Assembly (NCBI RefSeq): GCF_004364315.1
Contig: NZ_SOBR01000005.1
Span: forward strand, 124,001-188,000
Source of the DNA: Chromohalobacter marismortui
Lineage (GTDB): Bacteria > Pseudomonadota > Gammaproteobacteria > Pseudomonadales > Halomonadaceae
Direction: 5' to 3'
Length of the DNA: 64,000 nt
Shown piece by piece: positions 33,893-42,526 of this stretch; position 1 is the stretch's first letter; every line of letters starts with the position of its first letter. The position numbers and the translations under genes were made by a program. The notes beneath the pieces are model-generated. The model saw only the letters and a list, made by a program, of their open reading frames with translations. It had not been told where the DNA came from and ran no database searches.

Positions 33893-36208
33893 ATGTCGCC
33901 GTTACCCAACGCCACGCGCACGCCCCGCTATCTTGCCTGGGCCTGGCTGATTGTCCATGTACTGTGTCTAGTGACGCTCGGTTGGCTGCTGCGCGACGGC
34001 CTGCCTGCGGATACGCGACTGACCGCCATGCTCCCCGAGGACCGTCAGGCACCGCTGGTAGAACGTGCCAGCGCCAAGCTGGGCACGAGTTTCGAGGACC
34101 GTTTCGTCCTGCTGTTGCACGCCGACGATCTGTCGAGTGCCACGCCGGCACTGGCCGACGCACTCACCGACGCCAATGGCACGGCACCGCGACTCAATGC
34201 GCTCGTCTGGCGAGATACCGACCTCATCGACAAGGACCCACGGGCAGCGCTCGATGTCTATCGGTATCGTTTGCTGACCCCCGCCATCCGCCAGGCCATC
34301 GATGCCGATGGTGGCAAATCACTGATCGCTCCCGCGCTGCAGGCACTGTTTTCGCCGGTGGCAAGCCCCGACCCCGTGCGCGACCCCTTTGGACTCCTCG
34401 ATGCCTGGCTCGAGGAACGTACCCAAGGTCGCGTGACCCCGCGCGACGGCCGCCTGGGTATCGACATCGACGGCCAGCGCTTCGATCTCCTGATCGGCGA
34501 ACTCGCCGCCTCCCCCTACGCGCCGGACGCCCAACAACGCCTGACCACCGCCTTGGCGGATTTCAAGGCGGCACACCCCGAGGCGACGCTATTACGCTCG
34601 GGATTGATCTTCCACGCTGCCGCCGGGGCCGAACAGGCCAAGCAGGAAATGTCGACCATCGGCCTCGGCGCCTTGCTGGGCCTGATCGCGGTCCTGTTAT
34701 TCGTGTTTCGTTCCGCCAAGGTGTTGCTTGCCTTGTTGTTGCCGCTGGGCAGCGGGCTGCTGCTGGCCCTGACCTCGACCCTGGTGCTGTTCGGCAGCCT
34801 GCACTTGCTGACCCTCGCGTTCGGCGCCAGTCTGATCGGGATTGCCATCGATTACGCCCTGCACCTGCAGAGCCATCGGGCCATCGCCGGTCGTGCCTTT
34901 CGTCTTCGCGCGCTATTACCCGGCCTCACGCTCGGCCTCATATCCAGCCTGGTCGCGTATCTCGCCCAGACCCTCACGCCGCTGCCGGGATTGCGCCAGA
35001 TGGCGGTCTTTGCCGCATTGGGCTTGCTCGGCGCCTGGCTCTCGGTGGTGCTATGGCTGCCCCACTTGCGCCTCCCCATCTCGCCGACCACCGCACACCT
35101 GGCGACCCGCTGGGAGCACCTCACCCGAACGTCTTGGCATCTCACGCCCGGCTGGGTGGGTGTGGTCGTCATGCTGATGCTCGCGCTCTGTGTATGGCGG
35201 CTGCATAGCGACGATAGCCTGCGCCTGCTCAGTTCATCGCCCGATGCCTTGCTCGAACAAGAACGTATCGTGCAACGACATCTAGGCAACGACACCGGTA
35301 CCCATTACTTACTGGTACGTGGCGACGACGAGGCCGCGCTGCTCGCACGGCTCGCTGCCCTGCACGCACCCCTCGACCGCCTGCAACGCCAAGGCGTGAT
35401 CAACGGGCACGCCGATCTCGCCGACAACGTGCCGCCGCCCACACAGCAAAACGCCAACCTCGCGCGCGTCAGACGCCTGTACCAGGCGCCGCTCGACACA
35501 CTCCTCGCCCGTGCGGGGTTGCCCAAGACGCTGGCCGAACGCGCCCGCGCGCGCCTCGACGCCAGCCCGGTGCTGGATGTCGCCACATGGCTCGACACTC
35601 CTTTGGGCGAAGCACAGCAACGCTTGTGGCTGGGCAAGACTCCCCACGGTGGCGTCGCCGCCACGGTGGTGCTGCGCGGCGTCGAGGACGGCGCAGGCGA
35701 GGGCCCCCTGCGGGCGCTGGCCGAGTCCAGGTCCGGCGTCACCTATGTCGATCGTATCGAACGCCTGTCCGGCCTGCTCGGCGAACTGCGCACGCATATC
35801 GCCGAATGGCTGACGCTGGGCCTGATCCTGCTGAGCGCGGCGCTGACCCTGCGCTATCGGCATCGTACCTGGCGGGTGCTGCTTCCCCCACTGGGCGCTA
35901 CGCTAATCGTATTGACGAGTTTCGCGGTGGCCGGTATACCGCTCAACGTGTTCAGTCAATTGGGGCTATTGTTGGTCTTGGGCATCGGTCTCGACGCGGG
36001 TATCTTCAATGCCGAGCACCCCCGGCAGGCCGCCGCCTGGCTGGCCATCAGTCTGTCCACCCTGACGAGCTTGCTGGCCTTCGGGCTGCTCGCATTCAGT
36101 GCGACCCCGGCGCTTCACTATCTCGGCCTGACCTGCCTGATTGGCCTGGCCGCGGTGTGGGGGCTGGTCTACTTGCTCAGGCCTGGCCCACGAGGAGACG
36201 CAGGATGA
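33893..36208 (+). CDS. MMPL/RND-type exporter (ApeM-like)
   Basis: A 771-residue inner-membrane protein with about twelve membrane helices in two halves, each with a large periplasmic loop after the first helix (about 35-245 and 435-640). The first helix is YLAWAWLIVHVLCLVTLGWLL. Gly- and Asp-containing transmembrane segments such as GASLIGIAIDYALHLQSH (about 308-325) and LLLVLGIGLDAGIF (second half) match the proton-relay helices of MMPL transporters. It probably extracts the aryl polyene lipid from the inner membrane and hands it to the LolA-like protein. The ATG at 33893 has GGGAGAAC upstream. Confidence 0.88.
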   Translation: MSPLPNATRTPRYLAWAWLIVHVLCLVTLGWLLRDGLPADTRLTAMLPEDRQAPLVERASAKLGTSFEDRFVLLLHADDLSSATPALADALTDANGTAPRLNALVWRDTDLIDKDPRAALDVYRYRLLTPAIRQAIDADGGKSLIAPALQALFSPVASPDPVRDPFGLLDAWLEERTQGRVTPRDGRLGIDIDGQRFDLLIGELAASPYAPDAQQRLTTALADFKAAHPEATLLRSGLIFHAAAGAEQAKQEMSTIGLGALLGLIAVLLFVFRSAKVLLALLLPLGSGLLLALTSTLVLFGSLHLLTLAFGASLIGIAIDYALHLQSHRAIAGRAFRLRALLPGLTLGLISSLVAYLAQTLTPLPGLRQMAVFAALGLLGAWLSVVLWLPHLRLPISPTTAHLATRWEHLTRTSWHLTPGWVGVVVMLMLALCVWRLHSDDSLRLLSSSPDALLEQERIVQRHLGNDTGTHYLLVRGDDEAALLARLAALHAPLDRLQRQGVINGHADLADNVPPPTQQNANLARVRRLYQAPLDTLLARAGLPKTLAERARARLDASPVLDVATWLDTPLGEAQQRLWLGKTPHGGVAATVVLRGVEDGAGEGPLRALAESRSGVTYVDRIERLSGLLGELRTHIAEWLTLGLILLSAALTLRYRHRTWRVLLPPLGATLIVLTSFAVAGIPLNVFSQLGLLLVLGIGLDAGIFNAEHPRQAAAWLAISLSTLTSLLAFGLLAFSATPALHYLGLTCLIGLAAVWGLVYLLRPGPRGDAG

Positions 36209-37476
36209 ACATGCACACCGACGCACCCTCCCATGACACCGATTGCGACGTTGCCATCATCGGTGCCGGCCCCGCCGGCGCGGCCGCCGCCGCGCGCCTG
36301 AGTCACCTCGGATGGCGGGTGCATGTCATCGAACGCAGCCATTTCCCACGTTTTGCCATCGGCGAAAGCCTGTTGCCGCAGAGCATGGCCTATCTCGAAG
36401 CCGCCGGTTTGCTGGAGGCCGTCCAACGGGCCGGCTATCAGCCCAAGAACGGCGCCGCTTTCACACGCCGCTCGCGGACTACCGCCATCGACTTCCGCGA
36501 CAAGTCCACGCCCGGCTGGGGCACCACCTATCAGGTGCCGCGCGCGGATTTCGATCAGCGCCTGATCCATGCCGCCGGGGCCCTGGGGGCGACGCTCGAG
36601 TTCGGTACCACCGTCACCGCGTTCGATGCCCACGCCATGCACCCCACGCTGCAGCTCGAGGACGAACAGGGCATGGCGCGTCGCCTAAACGCACGCTACG
36701 TTCTCGATGCCAGCGGGTATGGCCGGGTCCTGGCACGCCTCGAGGGACTCGAACGCGACCCGCGCGCCGAGCCGCGCATGGCGATCTTCAGCCACGTCGA
36801 GGACGGTATCGAGGACGCCGATTACGACCGCGAGAAAATCCTGATCGGCGTGCACCCCGAGGATGCCGGCATCTGGTATTGGCTGATCCCGTTCGCCGAC
36901 GGCCGCGCGTCGGTGGGCGTCGTCGGCGATATCGAGACGCTTACCGCACATGGCGACTGCCCCGAGGCGCGCTGGCAAACCCTGATCGACCGGGAGCCCC
37001 GCTTTCGACAGCTCCTGCACCAGGCCCGGCGCGTGCGCGAGGTCAACGAGATACGTGGCTACGCGGCCAGCGTCACACAGTTGCACGGACCCGGTTACGC
37101 CCTGCTCGGCAATGCCGGGGAGTTTCTCGACCCGGTGTTTTCCTCCGGCGTCACCATCGCCCTGCACTCGGCACACCTGGCCGCGCCCCTGGTCGATCGC
37201 CAGCTACGCGGCGAGTCAATCGACTGGCACGCCGACTTCGAGGCGCCGCTGCGCGCCGGGGTGGATACCTTCCGCGCCTTCGTCGAGGCCTGGTACGCCG
37301 GGACGCTGCAGACCATCGTCTTCCACGAGGCACCGCCGCCACGTTTCAAACGCTGGATCAGCGGCGTCCTCGCCGGCTACGCCTGGGACCACGACAATCC
37401 TTTCGTCACCGCGTCGCGACGACGCCTGGCGGCCCTTGCCGAAGTCTGCGCGCAGCGCGACGAGGTACGCTCATGA
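36205..37476 (+). CDS. FAD-dependent halogenase-like oxidoreductase in the aryl polyene cluster
   Basis: A 423-residue flavoprotein. FAD-binding GAGPAG is at residues 20-25 (IIGAGPAGAAAAARL), GESLLPQS at 53-60, and the second FAD motif is in GYALLGNAGEFLDPVFSSG. Two hallmarks of flavin halogenases are visible: WxWxIP as WYWLIP (W224, W226, I228, P229) and a lysine in PKNGAAF (K81), close to the position of the catalytic lysine that carries hypohalous acid. The ATG at 36205 overlaps the exporter stop (ATGA) and has GGAG upstream. A halogenated, xanthomonadin-like product is therefore plausible. A non-halogenating reductase of the same superfamily is the main alternative. Confidence 0.75.
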   Translation: MNMHTDAPSHDTDCDVAIIGAGPAGAAAAARLSHLGWRVHVIERSHFPRFAIGESLLPQSMAYLEAAGLLEAVQRAGYQPKNGAAFTRRSRTTAIDFRDKSTPGWGTTYQVPRADFDQRLIHAAGALGATLEFGTTVTAFDAHAMHPTLQLEDEQGMARRLNARYVLDASGYGRVLARLEGLERDPRAEPRMAIFSHVEDGIEDADYDREKILIGVHPEDAGIWYWLIPFADGRASVGVVGDIETLTAHGDCPEARWQTLIDREPRFRQLLHQARRVREVNEIRGYAASVTQLHGPGYALLGNAGEFLDPVFSSGVTIALHSAHLAAPLVDRQLRGESIDWHADFEAPLRAGVDTFRAFVEAWYAGTLQTIVFHEAPPPRFKRWISGVLAGYAWDHDNPFVTASRRRLAALAEVCAQRDEVRS

Positions 37477-38069
37477 ACCTGACACGTCATCCTCTGGCGC
37501 TCGCCCTGTGCGGGCTAATGCTGCTCGGCGGTTGCTCCCTGGTGCCCCCCATCGCGCCCCATCCCGCGCTGGATCACGCCGCACGCTCGGCAACGCTCAC
37601 CCGGCGCCTGACGTTCATACCGAACGACGCGGAGGCGGACACACAGACGCTGATCGCCGTGCTGCGCCTCGCTCCGGACGAATTGCGCGTGGTACTCACC
37701 ACGCCCTACGGGCAGCGCCTGACGACGCTGGTACGCGACGCCTCGGGCAGTCGCTTCGAACAGGGCGACGCCCCGCGCCGGGATGCCTTGCCGTTTCCAC
37801 CGGACTGGCTGGCGACGCGGCTGGAATGGTCGCTGTGGCCCCGCGCGGCGCTCGAAGACGCCTTCGCGGATAGCGAATGGACGCTCGACGAGGATCGCCA
37901 GCGGCGATTGATCACCTATCGCGGCGAGCCGGTCGCACGCATCGCCCCGCCACCGGCTCAACGCGACATGAACGGTGCTGCCACCGTCGTATTGGAAGAT
38001 TTTCAAGGCGACTATCGACTACGCATCGCCCCACTCGATTCGTCCACCGATCACGAGGCCTCGCGATGA
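37473..38069 (+). CDS. DUF3261 lipoprotein (ApeN-like)
   Basis: A 198-residue lipoprotein: the signal peptide ends in the lipobox LLGGC with Cys21 as the lipidated residue. The mature part contains LTFIPNDAEADTQTLIAVLRL and a run of hydrophobic beta-like segments (LRVVLTTPYGQRL), as in the DUF3261 family, a regular member of aryl polyene clusters probably acting at the outer membrane like LolB. ATGA overlaps link it to both neighbours. Confidence 0.82.
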   Translation: MNLTRHPLALALCGLMLLGGCSLVPPIAPHPALDHAARSATLTRRLTFIPNDAEADTQTLIAVLRLAPDELRVVLTTPYGQRLTTLVRDASGSRFEQGDAPRRDALPFPPDWLATRLEWSLWPRAALEDAFADSEWTLDEDRQRRLITYRGEPVARIAPPPAQRDMNGAATVVLEDFQGDYRLRIAPLDSSTDHEASR

Positions 38070-39256
38070 GCCTATCCGCCGACCGTCAACGCTGTCGTCT
38101 ATCGCGCCCCGGCGTGGTGTGTAGCCTTGGAGACGATCTGGACACCATCGCCGGCGCCTTGTTCAACGGGCAACGCGGGCTGACGACCAGCGCCGCTTTC
38201 ACGCCCGAACGCGATTTGCCGCTCGGCATGGTCACCTGCGCGCTGCCCGACTGGCACGATTGGCCGCCCGAGCAGCGCAGCCGCAACAACCGCTTGTTGG
38301 CACTCGCCATGCAGCGACTGCACGACACGCTCATGACGCTGCGTGAATCGGTGGCGCCCGAGCGCATCGGCGTGGTCATCGGCACCAGTACCTCGGGTAT
38401 CGGCGAGACCGAACATGCCATCGCCCAAGCAGGCCGAGAGGGTCCGCTACCCGAGACGTTCCGCTATGCCAATCAGGAGCTCGGCGCGCCGGCACACTTC
38501 GTGGCCGATCGCCTCGGCGCCCGCGGGCCGGTCTATGCCCTCTCGACGGCATGCAGTTCCAGCGCGCGGGCCCTGGCCAGTGCGCGACGCCTGCTCGCCA
38601 GTGGTACCTGCGACGCCGTGGTCGCCGGGGGCGCGGATAGCCTCTGCCGCTTGACCGTCAATGGCTTCGCCAGCCTGGAAGCGATCAGCGAGCGGCCTTG
38701 CCTGCCGTTCTCCGCGCACCGCGACGGCATCAATATCGGCGAGGCGGCGGCGCTGTTCGTGGTCACCGAGGAGGACGGCGGTATCCAGCTCGCCGGCGTG
38801 GGTGAATCCAGTGACGCCTACCACATCTCCGCCCCGCGGCCCGACGGCAGTGGCGCCCATGAGGCAATGCGCCAAGCCTTGGCGATGGGAGGCTATGCAC
38901 CCGAGGCAGTCGACTATCTCAACCTGCATGGCACCGGCACGCCCCACAACGACAGCATGGAAGCCAGAGCGGTGACGGCACTGTTCGAGACACCGCCGCC
39001 GTGCAGCTCCACCAAGGGGCTCACCGGTCATACGCTGGGCGCCGCCGGGGCGCTCGAAGCCGCCTTCTGCTGGCTGGCGCTGACACACCAACAGTGGCCG
39101 GTGCATGTCTTCGACGGCCATCCCGACCCCGAACTGCCATGCCTCGACCTGGTCGCCTCCGCACGCGCCGCCGGCCGCATGCGCTCCGCGTTGAGCAATT
39201 CCTTCGCCTTCGGCGGCAATAACGCCGCGCTGTTGATGACGCGCGAGGAGTACTGA
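38066..39256 (+). CDS. Beta-ketoacyl synthase (ApeO-like)
   Basis: A 396-residue FabF-type ketosynthase with the full catalytic triad: Cys163 in LSTACSSSARA, His in LHGTGTPHND (about 291-300) and His in KGLTGHTLGAAGALEA (about 317-332). It should extend the polyene chain with malonyl units as a heterodimer with the ApeC-like factor. Described clusters carry a second ketosynthase (ApeR) at the end; none is found here, so this enzyme may do all condensations or a housekeeping FabF/FabB helps. Confidence 0.88.
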   Translation: MSLSADRQRCRLSRPGVVCSLGDDLDTIAGALFNGQRGLTTSAAFTPERDLPLGMVTCALPDWHDWPPEQRSRNNRLLALAMQRLHDTLMTLRESVAPERIGVVIGTSTSGIGETEHAIAQAGREGPLPETFRYANQELGAPAHFVADRLGARGPVYALSTACSSSARALASARRLLASGTCDAVVAGGADSLCRLTVNGFASLEAISERPCLPFSAHRDGINIGEAAALFVVTEEDGGIQLAGVGESSDAYHISAPRPDGSGAHEAMRQALAMGGYAPEAVDYLNLHGTGTPHNDSMEARAVTALFETPPPCSSTKGLTGHTLGAAGALEAAFCWLALTHQQWPVHVFDGHPDPELPCLDLVASARAAGRMRSALSNSFAFGGNNAALLMTREEY

Positions 39257-39257
39257 C

Positions 39258-39731
39258 ATGGCGCTCCACACGCCTTGCGATATAGGGCCCTTCGTTCCCC
39301 ATGACGGTGCGATGTGCCTGCTCGACACCCTGCTGGATTACGACGCCGAGGGGGCCACGCTGGCGATCACGCCCGGGGGCGGCGATCTTTTCGTCGAGAA
39401 CGGTGCGATTCCGGCCTGGGTCGGCCTCGAATGGATGGCGCAAGGCGTCGCCGCCTGGGCCGGGGTCTGGGCACATATCGATGGTTCCCCGCCGCCACCC
39501 GGCTTCTTGATCGCCAGCCGGCGTTATCATGCCCATGTGGATGACTTTGCCCTCGGCGAACCGGTGCATGTTCGGGTCACGCGGGAATTCGTCGCCGACA
39601 ACGGCGTCCGTGCTTTCGCCGGCATACTCTCGACGCCGGCGGGCCAGCCGCTCGCCGAAGGACGCCTGAGCATCTTCCAGCCGACGCCGGACGCGTCTTC
39701 TTTCCCTGCACAAAGGCACAACGCTCGATGA
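39258..39731 (+). CDS. Hotdog-fold dehydratase (ApeP-like)
   Basis: A 157-residue single hotdog domain protein with PFVPHDGAMCLLDTLLDYD (about 11-29), including the conserved His, and WVGLEWMAQGVAAWAGVW (about 54-71). It would dehydrate 3-hydroxyacyl carrier-protein intermediates, partnering the dehydratase domain fused to the AMP-ligase. It starts one base after the ketosynthase stop and overlaps the reductase start (ATGA). Confidence 0.82.
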   Translation: MALHTPCDIGPFVPHDGAMCLLDTLLDYDAEGATLAITPGGGDLFVENGAIPAWVGLEWMAQGVAAWAGVWAHIDGSPPPPGFLIASRRYHAHVDDFALGEPVHVRVTREFVADNGVRAFAGILSTPAGQPLAEGRLSIFQPTPDASSFPAQRHNAR

Positions 39732-40453
39732 CCGACACCATCCTGGTGACCGGTGCCAGCCGTGGCATCGGTCGCGCCACTGCCCTGCGCCTCGCGCACG
39801 ACGGCTTCGATATCGTCCTTCATTACCGCTCACGCGAACAGGACGCCGAACGCGTCGCCGAGGAGATTCGCGCGCTTGGCCGCGAGGCGCGCCTTTTATG
39901 CTTCGACGTCGCCGATCGCGACCAGGCACGCACTCTCCTCGAAGCGGACATCGAGGCCCACGGCACTTATTTCGGCGTGGTCTGCAACGCCGGCATCACC
40001 GCCGACAACCCGTTCCCTGCGCTTACCGGCGACAACTGGGATAGCGTGGTACATACCAACCTCGATGGCTTCTACAACGTGCTGCACCCGCTGGTCATGC
40101 CGATGATCCAGCGCCGCAAGCCGGGGCGCATCGTTACCATCGCCTCGATGTCGGGGCTCATCGGCAATCGCGGCCAGGTCAATTACAGCGCCGCCAAGGC
40201 GGGGGTCATCGGCGCTACCAAGGCGCTGGCCATCGAACTGGCCAAGCGCCATATCACCGTCAACTGCGTCGCGCCAGGCTGGATCGACACCGACATGACG
40301 CACCACCTATCCCAGGAAGAGGTGCGCAAGTTGATTCCTATGCGCCGCACCGGCCAGGCCGAGGACATCGCCGGCGTGGTGAGTTTTCTCTGCTCACAGG
40401 ACGCCGCTTACATGACGCGTCAGGTGTTGCCGGTTAACGGCGGCATGTGTTGA
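39728..40453 (+). CDS. 3-Ketoacyl-ACP reductase (ApeQ-like, FabG family)
   Basis: A 241-residue short-chain dehydrogenase: NADP-binding TGASRGIGRAT (about 7-17), NAG in VVCNAGITADN (about 85-95), and the Ser-Tyr-Lys triad in IASMSGLIGNRGQVNYSAAKAG (about 138-159). It reduces the 3-keto group in each polyene extension cycle. It is the last gene of the operon, with 83 bases before the next plus-strand gene and no clear terminator. Confidence 0.9.
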   Translation: MTDTILVTGASRGIGRATALRLAHDGFDIVLHYRSREQDAERVAEEIRALGREARLLCFDVADRDQARTLLEADIEAHGTYFGVVCNAGITADNPFPALTGDNWDSVVHTNLDGFYNVLHPLVMPMIQRRKPGRIVTIASMSGLIGNRGQVNYSAAKAGVIGATKALAIELAKRHITVNCVAPGWIDTDMTHHLSQEEVRKLIPMRRTGQAEDIAGVVSFLCSQDAAYMTRQVLPVNGGMC

Positions 40454-40536
40454 GCAGGCATGTCGCTTACCACCATCAAGCTTGGCGCGACGGGGCCGAT
40501 AATGAGGCATACGCCTGAGGCAATGGATACGACACA

Positions 40537-41160
40537 ATGAAACGCTTGGTTCTGACGCTCGCCGTGCTTCTCGCGACCGCCCTGCTGGGGGGCGCGCTGC
40601 TGTCGGCCACCGATCTCGCCTGGCCGCTGCCGCCGGCGGCCTTGATACCCCTGGGCGCCTTCGTGTTAGCGCTGGGCGCGCTGGCGATCCTGGCGCTGCT
40701 CGGCCTGGCGTTCTGGCAGCAGCTCGTGCAACAACAGCGTGCGTTACGCGACAGTCTCGACGCCCTGGCGCACCATGGACGTACGCAGACCACGGCCTTG
40801 CTGGCCGAGCATTTCATGCAACATGCCGAACGCTTGCTTGAGAAGGAAGGACTGGACCCGAACAAGCGCAATGTGCTGCGCTGCCTGGCCATCGATGCGT
40901 TACGCGGCAACAGCGGGCGTGGCGATCCCAACTATGCGCGTCTGGCACGGCTCTTCGAATGGTTCGACGGTGAGGCACGTGCCACCGACGACGGCGTCGA
41001 ACGGCGGCGCCTGCTGGTACCGGTGTTGATGCAATATGCAGATGTCGCCGACCAACTATGCCGTGTCGGTGAAAGCGAGCCGCAACGCGTGGGCGAATTC
41101 CTGAGTCACCAGCCGCCGGCGGTGACTCAGCAAGAGGAGGAGGAAACACCGCCGACGTGA
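40537..41160 (+). CDS. Hypothetical membrane protein
   Basis: A 207-residue protein with two N-terminal hydrophobic segments (about residues 3-24 and 34-62), a helical, charged cytoplasmic region (about 65-130, WQQLVQQQRALRDSLDALAHHG) and a glutamate-rich C-terminus. No family was recognised. The first segment could be a signal anchor. The last codons contain a perfect 10-bp inverted repeat (41101-41130). It follows the pigment operon but has its own gap, so membership is uncertain. Confidence 0.65.
   Translation: MKRLVLTLAVLLATALLGGALLSATDLAWPLPPAALIPLGAFVLALGALAILALLGLAFWQQLVQQQRALRDSLDALAHHGRTQTTALLAEHFMQHAERLLEKEGLDPNKRNVLRCLAIDALRGNSGRGDPNYARLARLFEWFDGEARATDDGVERRRLLVPVLMQYADVADQLCRVGESEPQRVGEFLSHQPPAVTQQEEEETPPT
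41101..41130. repeat. Perfect 10-bp inverted repeat at the 3' end of the hypothetical gene
   Basis: CTGAGTCACC (41101-41110) and GGTGACTCAG (41121-41130) flank a GC-rich 10-base centre. It lies within coding sequence, 53 bases from the end of the convergent ridA-like gene, and could slow transcription from either side. Neither strand shows a T-run, so it is not called a terminator. Confidence 0.4.
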
Positions 41161-41182
41161 CCCACGCCTTGCGTCATGCGTC

Positions 41183-41545
41183 TCACTGCCCCTTGATCGC
41201 CGCCGTCACGGTCACTTCCACCTTGAGCTCATCGGCAGGCATCGGCGCCACCACGCAGGTACGCGCCGGCGCATGACCGGCGGGCACCCAGGCATCCCAC
41301 ACCGCGTTCATGGCCGCCACATCGCCGCCATCGGCCAAATAGACCGTCGCCGTGAGCAGATGCTCACGGTCCGAACCGACTTCCTCGAGCAAGGCATCGA
41401 CACGTGCCAGCATGCTCTCGGTCTGCACGGTGATGTCGTCGTGGCGGGCATCCGGCCCGGCGACCTGACCGCATAGATAGGCAATGCCGTTGTGCATCAC
41501 GGCCCGGCTCATGCGGGCCTTGGTGTCGTGACGTTGAATGATCAT
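41183..41545 (-). CDS. RidA family protein
   Basis: A 120-residue RidA/YjgF-type protein: [14 protein letters not shown] (about 17-30), [21 protein letters not shown], and [23 protein letters not shown] at the C-terminus with the conserved Arg that binds the carboxylate of enamine/imine substrates. It speeds release of ammonia from reactive imines formed by PLP enzymes such as threonine dehydratases, an activity also present in this window (eutB). GAGG precedes the ATG. It lies 22 bases from the convergent hypothetical gene. Confidence 0.88.
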   Translation of the reverse strand: MIIQRHDTKARMSRAVMHNGIAYLCGQVAGPDARHDDITVQTESMLARVDALLEEVGSDREHLLTATVYLADGGDVAAMNAVWDAWVPAGHAPARTCVVAPMPADELKVEVTVTAAIKGQ

Positions 41546-41570
41546 CGTAGTGCCTCGTCATGCGCAGCGC

Positions 41571-42428
41571 TTAGCGCAGCAGGAGTAAAGGAGATTGGGC
41601 GCGGCGAATCATCGCCGTGGTGGTACTGCCGACCAGGAACTGGCGAATGCGCGAGTGACCGTAGGCGCCCATGACCAGCAGGTCAATATCATGTTGCTGC
41701 CGATAGTCGCACAGCACCTTCTCGACCTCGCCGGCGATGATGTGCGACTGCACGGCGCTACTGGTGGGCGTTAGCTGTTTCTCCGCCCAGGCCAGTTGCT
41801 CGCGATGCTCATCGGTATCCGCCCCCACCAGTACCAGGTGGCATTCCAGGTCGCGCAGCAACGGCCGCTCCGAGAGCAGTTCGACCATCTTGCGCGTGGT
41901 GGGGCCGCCATCGAAGGCAATCAGATAGCGTGTCGGCGTCGTGAAAGACTCCGGTACCACCAGAATGGGGCGATGCAGCCCACGAATCACGCGTTCGAGG
42001 TTGCTTCCCATGTGCTCCGGCGAGGCGTCCGCCGACTCTCCGCGCTTGCCCAGCACGATCAACCGTGCTTCTTCTTCGATCTCGGTCAAGGCCTCGACCA
42101 GCTCGCCGTTACGCTGACGCGTCTCGACTTCAGTGATACCGGCAGCCTCGGCGCGCTCGCGTGCGGCGCTCAACATCAAGCGGCCATGCTCTTGGGCAAC
42201 CTTGCCACGCTGCTCGTCCAAGGTCGCCAACTCTTCGAGAAGATGCTCGCGCGAGCCGAGCCCGATATTGCCGCGCGGATCGAACTGGCTGGGTGCCTGA
42301 TTACGGTCCAGCACATGTACGAACGACAGCGGCACTTCCATGCGCTGGCTGGCCCAGATCGCCGCATCGCTCACGGTTTCCGCATAGTTCGAGCCATCGA
42401 TACACGCCATGACGTGGGGGGCTTTCAT
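41571..42428 (-). CDS. Tandem universal stress protein
   Basis: A 285-residue protein of two Usp domains (about 1-145 and 150-285). The C-terminal domain has a full ATP-binding signature G-x2-G-x9-G-S (GAYGHSRIRQFLVGS); the N-terminal copy (GKRGESADASPEHMGS) has one extra residue between the glycines, so it may bind nucleotide poorly. AAGGAG precedes the ATG. It sits directly after the SulP transporter on the same strand, a pairing that suggests Usp control of that transporter. Confidence 0.88.
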   Translation of the reverse strand: MKAPHVMACIDGSNYAETVSDAAIWASQRMEVPLSFVHVLDRNQAPSQFDPRGNIGLGSREHLLEELATLDEQRGKVAQEHGRLMLSAARERAEAAGITEVETRQRNGELVEALTEIEEEARLIVLGKRGESADASPEHMGSNLERVIRGLHRPILVVPESFTTPTRYLIAFDGGPTTRKMVELLSERPLLRDLECHLVLVGADTDEHREQLAWAEKQLTPTSSAVQSHIIAGEVEKVLCDYRQQHDIDLLVMGAYGHSRIRQFLVGSTTTAMIRRAQSPLLLLR

Positions 42429-42499
42429 GTGGCGAGCTCCTTTCCATCTTCTTGTCGGGGTCCCATCGCGATGGGGCTGACTGCATGATACTCAGGGTC

Positions 42500-42520
42500 G
42501 GGGAGACTTGTCGTCTCCCC
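42500..42520 (-). repeat. Stem-loop between the SulP and universal stress protein genes
   Basis: GGGGAGAC (42500-42507) and GTCTCCCC (42513-42520) form a perfect 8-bp stem with a 5-base loop, seven bases past the SulP stop codon. No T-run follows on the minus strand, so it may be a partial terminator or an mRNA-stability element that lets the two genes be expressed at different levels. Confidence 0.45.
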
Positions 42521-42526
42521 CGCAAC

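Noticed and set aside
33964-35208. 414-codon plus-strand frame inside the MMPL exporter gene
   Set aside because: The exporter frame has membrane helices and family motifs; this frame is Arg/Pro-rich with no pattern.
36243-37472. Apparent 410-codon N-terminal extension of the DUF3261 lipoprotein
   Set aside because: It overlaps the halogenase-like gene in another frame; the lipoprotein signal peptide starts cleanly at 37473 with an ATGA overlap.
38066-39256. Housekeeping FabF assignment for the ketosynthase
   Set aside because: It lies in an operon with a CLF, dedicated ACP and export genes, so an aryl polyene role fits better than fatty-acid synthesis.
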